This document shows positions 56,058 to 64,000 of a stretch of DNA of 64,000 bases, in pieces. The stretch lies in contig OZ251230.1 in the NCBI GenBank assembly GCA_965240325.2, positions 62,001-126,000 of the forward strand, read 5' to 3'. The translations under genes and the position numbers were made by a program. The notes below the pieces were generated by a model. That model worked only from the letters and a program-made list of their open reading frames with translations, searched no databases and was not told the DNA's origin. The stretch's first letter is position 1. Every line of letters starts with the position of its first letter. The DNA comes from Rebecca billardiae RCC1528 (taxonomy: Eukaryota > Haptophyta).

Positions 56058-59000
56058 TGACGTGTCGCGCGCGCTCGAGGGGCGCGTGTGCGACGCGCGC
56101 GCGGCGCTGCTGCACTGGCTATGCGCCTCGCTGCTCGAGACCGAGTACGTCGCGGCCGCGCTGCAGGCCGCCGACGCCTCCGCGCCCGCCGACGGCCGCC
56201 CCGGCGCGCGCGAGCGACGGCTCGAGGCGCGGCTGGCCGGGCGCGCGCCGCGCGAGCTCGGAGGCCTCGCGCTGCCGCCGTGCGCGTCGCGCGCCGAGGC
56301 GTTTTTCTTCTGCTTCGTCGGGCTGAGCGACTCGCACGCGCTGCTGCGCGCGCTGCTGCACACGGGGCGCGAGGCGCTGCGCGACTGCCTCGCCGCGGGC
56401 GCGCGCGCGCCGCCGAGGGCGCGCGCGGACGCCGAGCGCGGCGGCGCGGCCGGCGCGGCCGCGGACGGCGGCGCGGCCGCGGCCGGCGCGGCCGGCGGCG
56501 CGCCGCCCGAGTACGGCGCCGAGCGCGAGCTGCCGCTGGCCAAGTGGTCGGCCGAGGCCGAGGCGCTCGCGCGGCTCGTCGCGTTCGTCACGAGCTGCCT
56601 CGAGCAGAACTGCATGCCGTGGGCGGACGCGCCGCCGCCGGCGCACGCCGCCGCGGGCGCCGACGGGCGCGCGGCGCGCGGGTGCGGGTGCGGACCCGCC
56701 GAGGGCGAGGCCGGAGCGGGCGCGGCCGAGGAGGCGCGCCCGGCGGCGCGCGCGCGCGGCGCCGACGCCGAGGCGGCCGACGGCGGCGGCGGCGCCGAGG
56801 CCGAGGGCGCGGCGGCGGAGGCGGGCGCGGCGGGCAGCTGGCTCGCGCGGCCCCCGAGCCTGCGCGCCGCGCACAGCGCGGGCGGGCACAGCTTTGGTTC
56901 GGCCGCGCCCGCCGGCGCCGGCCCGCTGTGCTGGTGGCGGCCTTGGGAGCACCTGGCGCACCACGCGCGCCAGGCGCGGGCGCAGCAGCACACAGGCGCA
57001 GCGGGCGCGGCGCCGGACGCGTGGCTGGGCGCGCACCTGCTCGTCGCCGCGGGCGCCACCGCGCGGTACGCGCAGACGGCGCACGGCGCCTCCGCGGCGC
57101 TGCGGCGCGAGCTGGACGGCGGCGGCGGCGGCGGCGCGGCGCACGCCGGGCCGTTGGGGCGCGCGCTGTGCGAGGCGTGGGCGCTGCTCGCCTCGGCGCT
57201 GCCCGAGGGCGCGGCGGCGGCGGCGCGGTGCGCGCACACCCCGCCGCTGCTGCTGCTCCGCGCACACATCGACGCGGCCGCCGCGGCGCTCGGCGCGCGG
57301 TTGCCACCGCCGCCGCCGCGCGAGGCAGGCGGCGGCGCGGCGGCTGCGCACGACCGGGCGGACGCGCGCGCCGCGCCGCCGCCGCCCGCGACGCTGCTGC
57401 TGCGCGCGCAGGCGGCGGACGTTCTGCTCGGCTGCGCCCCGCTGCGCGACGCGCTGTCCGCGCTCGAGGCGCGCACCAACCCGAGCGCTCAGCACAGGCC
57501 GCACAGGCCGCAGCCGAGGCGCGTGGCCGCACTCTGCGTCGAGAGCGCGGCGAGCGCGCCCGCCGCAGCCAGTGGCGCGCCCGCGGCGCGCGACGCGGCC
57601 GCGGCTCCGCCCGGCGGCGGTGCGCTTGGCGCCGAGGCGGCGGGCGCGAGGCCGGTGGACACGCCGAGCGCGCTGCCGCCGCGCCACGCTGCGCTCGGGA
57701 GCGCGCGCGCCACGCCCTCGCCCGTGAGCGCGGCGGCGGCACCCGGCGCGTGCGCGCTGGGCGTGGGCGGCGGCGCGCGCGCGCTGCTCACGCCCTGCCT
57801 GGGCTCGCCGCTCGCCTCGCCGCTGCCGGAGCGCGCCGGGCTCGGGCTGCACACGCCCTCGCCCGAGCCACTGCGCGCGGGCTGCGCGGCGAGCGCGGCG
57901 GCGCAGCAGCAGCAGCAGCAGCAGCAGCGGCTGCAGCAGCAGCTGCTCACGCGGTGCGCGGCGCGCGCCTTCGTGCGCACCGCACCGCACCGCACCGCAC
58001 CGCACCGCACCGCAGCACCGCAGCACCTCCTCGGCCGCGCGCGCGCATCGGCTGACGCGTGCCCTCCGCGCCCCCGCCGCCCCTGCCCCGCAGCTACCCC
58101 GCCCTGGCCAAGCTCGCGGACGACGTGCTCGCCCTGGTCGCGCCCGACGCGCTGCAGTCCGCCCTCGATGCGCTGGGCGCGCACGCGCCGCCGCACGCGT
58201 CGCACGCGCCGCTCGGCGGCGGCGGCGGCGGCGGCGGCGCGGCGGCCGACGGCTGCCGCGCGGGCGGCGGCGCGGGCGGCGCGGCCGCCGCCACGGGCGG
58301 GCCCGAGTGCGGCGCGCGCGCGCAGCCCGGCGCGAGCGGCGCGGGCGGCGGCGGGAGCGGCGCGCAGGCGCTCGCGGCGCGCTTCGCGCGGGAGAGCGCC
58401 GCCGCGATGGCGCTGAGCGCCACGCCCACCGCCGCGGACGTGGCGGCCGTCGGCGAGCGCGCGCTCGCGGCGGCGGTGGCGGAGGCGTCGGCGCGCGCGT
58501 ACGCTGACGCGTGCGCGCGCGTGCGCGCCGGCATCGAGGCGCTCGCCCCGCGCTGCGCGCTGCACCGCGAGGTGGTGGCGCAGGTGGTCGCGGTCGCGTG
58601 CGAGCGCGCGCGCGCGTGGCTGGGCGCGCGCGCCGCCGAGTGCGTCGACGGCCGCCTCGGCGCTCACATGCCCAGGGCGGCCGCGGCCGCGGCGCGCGAG
58701 GCGCGCGCGCGCGCGGAGGCGCGCGGCGCCGCCGAGCGCGGCGCCGCCGAGCGCGGCGCCGCCGAGGGCGCGCGCGCGCTGGGCGCCGTGCGCCGCGCCG
58801 CGTCGCTCGACGCGGCCGCGGCCCTCTTCGCGGACAGCGCCGACGGCGCGCACGCGCCCGCAGCCGCCGACGGCGACGCGCCGCGCGACGAGCGCGCGTG
58901 CGCGAGCGCCCGGCCACCCCTGTCCGCGCGCCGCGCGAGCTGCGCGTGCGCCGGCGGCGGCGGGAGCGGCGGCGCGGCGTGGCGCGCGCCGCCGCCGCCG

Positions 59001-60419
59001 TCGCCGCCGCCGCTCCCGCCGCCGCCGCCGCCCGCCATGCGCACGCGGCTCCTCGACGATTCGTGGCGGCTGCTCCTCGCCACGGCCGAGCTCGCGCGCA
59101 CCGCCGCGCGCGCCGCTGAGCACGGCGACGGCGGGCGCAGCGGCGGCCAGCTCGGCCGCGCGGCGGAGGAGAGCAAGGCGCGCGCGCGCACGGAGGCGCT
59201 GCTGCGCGGGCTCGAGGCGGCGGCGCTCGAGGCGGCGCGCGGCTCGGGCGCGGGCGCGGCGGCGGAGGCGCTCGCGCCGTGGGCACTCGCGTGGGACGCG
59301 CACGGCGCCCCCACCGCCGCTGCCGCCGCCTCGCCGCACACGCCGGGCGCGCTCGGCGCGGCCGCGGCCGCGGCGGGGCCGGCCTGCCCCGCGTCGCCGC
59401 TCGGCGGCGGCAGCGGGCGCGGCGGCGGCGGCGGCGGCGGCGCCATGGGCTCGCCCGCGCCGGCCGGCGCGTGCGCGGACGCGGAGGGCGGCGGCGCGGA
59501 CGCGTGCGCGCCGCCGCTGCCCTCGCCCGCGCGCTCCGCAGGCAGCGGCGGCGCCGATCGGCCGAGGCCGACGCCGCCGCCGCCGCTGCCGCAGCGCGTG
59601 GCCACCCTCGGCCTGCTGAGCGCGTGCGCGCTGCGGCAGCACTACGCGCCGCGCGCGCCCGCGCCCGGCCGCGCGGCCGGCTCGCCGCCCGCGGCCTCGC
59701 CGACGACCGCCGCCGCCGCCGACGCCGCGCCTGTCGCGCGCCCGCCGAGCGTGGGCGCCGCGCTCGCGCGCGTGTGCGCGCTGCTGCCGCTCGCGCTCGG
59801 CGGGCGCGCGGCCGAGCCGTGCGCGCTCGTGCTGCTGCTGCTGCGCGCCGCCGACAGCGCGGCGCACGCGCTCGGCGCAGCACACCCACCCGACGGCCGC
59901 GCCGAGCGTGGCGGCTGCGGGCCCGTGTGCTCCGCGTCGTCGGGCAGCTCGGCCGACTCCGACGCGGAGGCCGGGCCCGTGGCGGCGGAGGGGCGCGCCG
60001 GGCCGTGCGCGCAGAGCGGCGGCAGCCCTGCGCTCGGTGCCGCCGAGTGCGCGACGCCGCTGCCGCGCGCGCACGGCGCGCACGGCGCGGCGCACGCCCC
60101 GCGAGCCCGACGCCGCCGCCACAGGCCGCCTTTGCGCCGCGCGCTCGGCGCGGTGCTGGTGTCGCTGGCCTCGGGCCCGGCGCCGCTGCTGCCCGCTCCG
60201 CTGCTCGCGCACGTGTGCGCTGAGTACGTGCGGGGCGCGTGCGCAGCCCCGCCGGGCGCTGGCGCGGGGCGCGGCGCGGCGGGCACGCGCGCACACCCCT
60301 TGCTGCTGCGCGCGCTCGCCGACGCGGCGCGCGCGCACACGCGCGCGCTGCGCGGGCAGCCAGGGCGCCTGCTCGAGTGGGGCGCCCTCGTGGCCGCGCT
60401 CGCGGCCGCGGATGAGTAG
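53785..60419 (+). CDS. Codanin-1-like protein
   Basis: Two exons (53785-57953 and 58094-60419) joined in phase 2 across a GT-AG intron; 2,164 residues, longer than animal codanin (about 1,230) because of Ala/Gly/Gln inserts. Similarities in order: N-terminal ALRALLRGEVQAEAVCAWL (animal codanin starts with a like helix), a short EDEFPTLG box at residue 108 as in codanin (E-E-F-P-P-x-G), and RALFVSARACRAYGAAVLCACEHL. Then ERELPLAKWSAEAEALARLVAFVTSC, and the late YPALAKLADDVLALVAP and AVGERALAAAVAEASARAYADAC segments. In animals codanin binds the histone chaperone ASF1 and limits histone supply to chromatin; a nuclear or cytosolic role is inferred here. The match rests on motif order, not on an alignment. 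Confidence 0.6.
57977..58020 (+). repeat. (CGCAC)n pentanucleotide repeat in the codanin-like intron
   Basis: About eight perfect 5-bp units (CGCACCGCACCGCAC...) inside the 140-bp intron between 57954 and 58093. A CAG-repeat run encoding eight or so glutamines lies just upstream in the exon (57905-57930). Confidence 0.9.
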
Positions 60420-61360
60420 CACTGATATGACTGCGCGCCGGGGCCGCGGCGGCGCTGCCGAGTAAGCCGCTGCCGGAGCTGGCGGTGCCGCAGTGCCCGG
60501 CTGAGCAGCTAGCGGTGCGCTCGGCCGGCGGCGCGCAGTGTGGCCGCAGCAACTATACTGCTGTACCGCCGCTCGCCTTGATGTCTGTCCGACGGTCACT
60601 ATACTACATATATATATTATGGCCCGCGGTGTAGGGCGGAGCGCGTAGCGTGGAGCCCCGCCGGGGGCCCTCACTACGTTGTCAAAAAGATCTTTTGATC
60701 AAAGAAAAGGGGACGGGGGACGATTTTGAGGGGTGTTGGAGGGTGAGTTTTCGCTTTTTCGAGGGGTACGTTGGCCCATAGTGCTCTGCATTAGCAACTA
60801 CGTACGCGCTTGACGAAATAAGCGCGCCCACGCCATTCCGCATAAGTCGATGGACGGACGTGGGATCAGATACCCCGGGGGTGAAACAAGTGAGTATTTT
60901 TGTCATTCTTGTATGCTGGAGTACGAGTTTGCCGAGCGACGTTTGATTGTTTTGGGTCGAAAACAGCTATGAGGCCAGATGCTTCTGAATAGCGCTCGCT
61001 TTGTTTAAACACCTACCCGCCTGTCTCGATGGATGAACCGCCCTATAATATTAAAAGAGATTCTTTTGAATAGCGCTTGTTCAACCACATTACCCGCCTG
61101 CCTCGATGGATGAACCGCCTGTGCACTAATGTTAAACGAGATTCTTTGAATGGCGCCTATGGCGGCTTGTTAAAACGTAACAAGTTACCCGCCTACAAAC
61201 CGGGCCTAAGCGCAACCTTTTGAAAGTGCATGTTGATGTGCATGGTCAGGGTCCTCCTCAACTACTGCATGTCGGCGTACTGCGTGCGCGCGCGGCGCGC
61301 TGTTATTTACCGATGCATCACTTGGTGCTGGAAACATAGGCCATACACGGGCACTTGGAA
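60420..61360. other. AT-richer intergenic region with tandem repeats
   Basis: The sequence turns abruptly from about 80% GC to near-balanced composition after 60545. It holds a GGGGCC-rich hairpin near 60655, a polypurine GGGGACGGGGGACG run near 60710, and a tandem repeat at 60981-61200. A 74-codon minus frame (60682-60906) is not convincing. Confidence 0.6.
60981..61200. repeat. Degenerate ~81-bp tandem repeat (2.7 copies)
   Basis: Copies at 60981-61062, 61063-61143 and a partial one at 61144-61200. Each has GAATAGCGC, TACCCGCCTG, CGATGGATGAACCGCC and (G)AGATTCTTT in the same order. Copy 3 is more diverged and truncated. Confidence 0.8.
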
Positions 61361-61439
61361 GTGATCAAGTTTTGCTACCTATTCGCAATAAGTTGGATAC
61401 TGGGAGCCGCCAGGCGCGCGCGGGGCGCCCTACGCTCAC

Positions 61440-62812
61440 TTATTCGACCGAGCACGGACGGCCCTCGACTCTCGAGCTGCTCGCTCGCTCGTTCGCGTTC
61501 GCTTCGTCGCTGCGGCGCCCTGACCGGGGACGTGCGTGTCGGCGCCGCGTACGCCGCGGTGCGCGCGCGGTGGCGGGAGCCGGCCGGCCGCTGGTCTCCC
61601 CCTCGCGCTCTGCTCTCGCCCTCGCGCTCCGCTCCGGCTCTCCCCGAGGCGTCGCGCGCGTCTCGCTCGGTCCGGTCCGTCGCCAGGCCGTGCCGACGGC
61701 GCGCCCACAGCGCCCCGCTGCAAAGCATGCGCGACGAGATCGCGGCGGCGGGGGCGGCGAGATCGCGGCGGAGGCGGCGGGCAACAGCCTGCCCGCGGGC
61801 GTGTTCGTCGCTCGAGGAGGAGCGCGCAAGGGCGAGCCGAGTCCGGAGCACGCTCACGAGCTTGTCGCTCGGACGCTTCGAGGATGAGTGAGCGCGCCGA
61901 GCACGCAGCGGAGATGAGCCGGATGCGCCCGGAGTTCGCGCAGCTGAAGGGCGAGCTCGAGCACGCGAGCTCGCTCCTCGACGCCGAGCGCGAGCTCCTC
62001 CTCAACTCGGTCGACGGCGGCGCTGAGGTGCAGCAGCGTGAGGACGAGCAGCCAGCCAGTCCCGAACGCTCGCAAGACACTGCTGCACGCAAGCGGCGGC
62101 CACGTAGCGCGAGGAGCTGCGCTGGGAATGCGCCGCGCGCGTCGACGCGGCGATCACCGGGCTGCAGGCCTCGGCCGTCGACGCGTTGCGCACCCTCGCC
62201 GCCAGCCGCGACGAGTCCGCCGTCGAGCTGCAGCCGAGCTGCAGCCGAGCTGCGCGCGCAGATGGGCGGCGTCACAGGCACACAGACACTGACAGACAGG
62301 CCGTGCATGCCAGCACGTGCGCGCGGAGGCGCTGTGCGCCGAGCTGGCGAAGCGCGACGCCGAGCGCGACGCGCTGCGCGACGCGGCGACGGACGCGCTG
62401 GGCGCGCGCGGCGCCCTCGTCGCGACGCCCCGTGCAGCAGCTCGAGCAGCCAGCTGTGCGGAGTAGACGGCCGTCGAGGCGATCGGCGCCGGTTCAGGAG
62501 CGCGCACAGGCTCCGAGCCTGCCGTTGGCTGGCCGCCGCCGTCTTCGAGGCCGCCGACGCGGCGGAGGAGGCGGCGGGCGAGCACGGCGGCGCGGTGGAG
62601 CAGGCGCGCACGCGCCGCGGCAGGCGCGACGCGCCGCTCGCCTCGTTCCACCCCGAGCTCCGCTCGCTCGGTCTCGGTGCGCGGCTGCGCAGCGGCAGGC
62701 CGGGGCAGCCGAGTGGCGCGCGCTCTCGCTCTGCCGGCACGAGGCGCGCCGGCTGAGCGACCAGCGGCCCGTCGTCGAGCGCATGGCGCAGCGCGAGCAC
62801 CTCAAGCAGGTG
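61440..62812 (+). pseudogene. Fragmented coiled-coil gene (decayed, or many short exons)
   Basis: A run of coiled-coil peptides on the plus strand that never share one frame. Examples: SMRDEIAAAG (61727), then the ATG at 61884 with MSERAEHAAEMSRMRPEFAQ and LDAERELLLNSVDGG, followed by EELRWECAARVDAAITGLQ (62113), ALCAELAKRDAERDALRDA (62325), WLAAAVFEAADAAEEAAG (62528) and RALSLCRHEARRLSDQRP (62719). Between them lie frame changes without clear GT-AG pairs. Several breaks coincide with small duplications (GAGCTGCAGCCGAGCTGCAGCC near 62227). The most likely reading is a decayed gene for a long coiled-coil, cytoskeletal-type protein. An intron-rich working gene cannot be excluded. The full extent is uncertain. 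Confidence 0.45.
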
Positions 62813-62829
62813 CGCCCGCACGCGCGCAC

Positions 62830-63297
62830 GCGCCGGCCCGCGCCGCGCGCCGCCTCTCGCCCTGCGCGCGCGCGCCGCCCCAGCGGCCGCTTCCCCGCGC
62901 GCGGCCCGCGCGGCGACAGTCCTCAGGCGAACTGTTACACATGTCAGACTGACAGTGACAGCCGACGGCCGACGGAGGGTGCACCGCGGGCCTCTAACTG
63001 CGTTGGTTCTACGGAAGGACCGCGGAACGCGGTCATACTACGTCATCACGGAGCAGTGCCCCGGAGTCGTCGTTATCGGGCGGCGGCTCAGCCGGCAATC
63101 GCCAATCCCGAACTCCGCCGCCGCAACGACAGTTCTAGCTGCCAGCTCGGCAGAATAGGGCGCTCGGATGGATAGTGATGCGCCACTGCTCGCTGCTGCT
63201 CGTAGTCTGATGGCGCGCGCGTCATCCCGACGATATGATGACGACGACATCTATCTGCTTCATGTCCGCGCGCGATGAGGCTCCACGCGTCGCGGCC
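62830..63297. other. Intergenic, nothing recognised
   Basis: 468 bp, GC-rich then more balanced. Short frames on both strands, no family match. Confidence 0.5.
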
Positions 63298-63951
63298 TCA
63301 CGCGACCCAGTCGCGCGCGCTCGCGCCGCCGCGCACGGCAATCTCCGCGATTGAGGGCGGCCGTGGTGGCTTGCCGGCGTGCGAGCTCTGGCCCTCGACG
63401 GGCCAGTATTTTTCGAAGGCCCAGTCGATCGCGTGCTCGCACGGCTCGTCGAGCAGCGTGGGCAGGAATGGGATCAGCGCGAGCCCCGTGACGGTCGGGC
63501 CCCACTTTGTGAACCGGCCCGCGCGCTTGAACATTGTGCCCGCGACGTGCACGGTCTGGTGGATCATCACGGCGGGGAGCACGAGCGATGCGCTCAGCTG
63601 GAAGAGCGTCGCGTGCGCCGCCGCGCGCGGCACGTTGGGCTCCGGCTTCTGCGCCTCCTTGTACGCCGTGTACCCGATGTCGCCCGTGATGTACGCGATC
63701 GCGAGGCCGTACGTCGCGTTCACCGCCCAGCGCGGCACGATGGGGCGGAAGGCCTCGCCCACGTCGCTCGCGTACGCGGTGTACCGCACGTTCATAAGCG
63801 CCGCGCGGCCCACCGTCGCCATCTTCACGTTGAACAGCTGCCGGATGCGCAGGCCGAACGCGGCGTAGCGTTCGGCCGACTCGTCGAGCTGCTCCGCCTC
63901 CTCCGCCTGCCCCTGCGCGTGCGCGAGCCCCATGTTCGTGTCCACGCCCAT
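63298..63951 (-). CDS. MTFP1-like mitochondrial fission process protein
   Basis: 217 residues, single exon within the window. The core matches the MTFP1 (MTP18) family, small inner-membrane proteins that affect mitochondrial fission: VRYTAYASDVGEAFRPIVPR (family: R-Y-x-G-Y-A-N-E-V-G-E-A-F-R), WAVNATYGLAIAYITGDI, SLVLPAVMIHQTVHVAGTMF, then KWGPTVTGLALIPFLPTLLD and HAIDWAFEKYWP. Three hydrophobic segments are visible. It is longer than animal MTFP1 (about 166 residues) through an N-terminal extension with Gln/Glu-rich sequence. CCCGCAG directly precedes the ATG and could be a splice acceptor, so an extra upstream exon beyond the window end is possible. Confidence 0.85.
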   Translation of the reverse strand: MGVDTNMGLAHAQGQAEEAEQLDESAERYAAFGLRIRQLFNVKMATVGRAALMNVRYTAYASDVGEAFRPIVPRWAVNATYGLAIAYITGDIGYTAYKEAQKPEPNVPRAAAHATLFQLSASLVLPAVMIHQTVHVAGTMFKRAGRFTKWGPTVTGLALIPFLPTLLDEPCEHAIDWAFEKYWPVEGQSSHAGKPPRPPSIAEIAVRGGASARDWVA

Positions 63952-64000
63952 GCCTGCGGGCGCGGGCGCGGGCGGCGCGCGCCGAAGTGGGAGGTTGAGC

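Noticed and set aside
56119-60552. 1,477-codon open frame on the minus strand
   Set aside because: It is antisense to the codanin-like gene. In DNA with nearly all G/C third positions the opposite strand lacks stops; the peptide is Arg/Ala filler.
60682-60906. 74-codon minus frame in the low-GC spacer
   Set aside because: Short, no conserved features, in repeat-bearing intergenic sequence.

Overview
This window is nuclear DNA of a very GC-rich single-celled eukaryote, most likely an alga with a red-type complex plastid (haptophyte-like; a pavlovophyte would fit, but this is inference). The signs are: spliceosomal introns, nearly all short and beginning GTGCGCGC and ending in CAG; giant multidomain secreted or membrane proteins with Ser-Pro-rich linkers as in algal walls; eukaryote-only families (STK16 kinase, Raf-like kinase, GT48 glucan synthase, codanin, MTFP1); a small protein with a bipartite plastid-type leader (signal peptide, then ASALV); and almost exclusive use of G or C at third codon positions. 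That codon bias opens long empty reading frames on the opposite strand of nearly every gene. I saw no tRNA, rRNA or CRISPR array.

Layout, left to right. 0.16-2.75 kb (-): four-exon LtrA-family membrane protein. 4.0-7.3 kb (+): six-exon coiled-coil protein with repeated C(T/P)FxPN modules, cytoskeletal in style. 7.79-10.85 kb: a 3.06-kb transposon-like element with 652-bp near-identical terminal inverted repeats and a 5-bp AGAAG target duplication, ending about 200 bp before the next start codon. 11.06-25.03 kb (+): an apparently intronless gene for a 4,658-residue receptor: beta-helix, Ser-Pro stalks, VWD domain, three laminin-G-like domains, GAIN/GPS site, five membrane spans of polycystin-1 style and a long repetitive cytoplasmic region. 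25.5-32 kb: small genes (organelle-type leader protein, plastid-type small membrane protein, unknown protein, inactive cyclophilin-like protein, LRR protein) around an AT-rich repeat island. 32.4-35.3 kb: Gfo/Idh/MocA oxidoreductase (-) and STK16-like kinase (+), head to head with 100 bp between starts. 36.4-37.4 kb: pirin-like protein. 38.0-44.3 kb: ANTH domain fused to a Raf-like kinase. 44.6-45.6 kb: FLSHRW protein with a lipidation-type N-terminus. 46.0-53.4 kb: GH72-like domain fused to a GT48 1,3-beta-glucan synthase. 53.8-60.4 kb: codanin-1-like protein. 60.4-62.9 kb: AT-richer repeats and a broken coiled-coil gene. 63.3-63.95 kb (-): MTFP1-like mitochondrial protein.

There is no operon-like logic, as expected of a eukaryote. 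The shared theme, by inference, is cell surface and membrane: wall glucan synthesis with a possible in-built remodelling domain, a giant adhesion receptor, clathrin-adaptor-type kinase signalling and Golgi or vesicle kinases. The most novel items are the giant polycystin-like receptor that ends where the channel half would begin, the GH-GT48 fusion, the ANTH-kinase fusion, and the long-inverted-repeat element beside the receptor's promoter.
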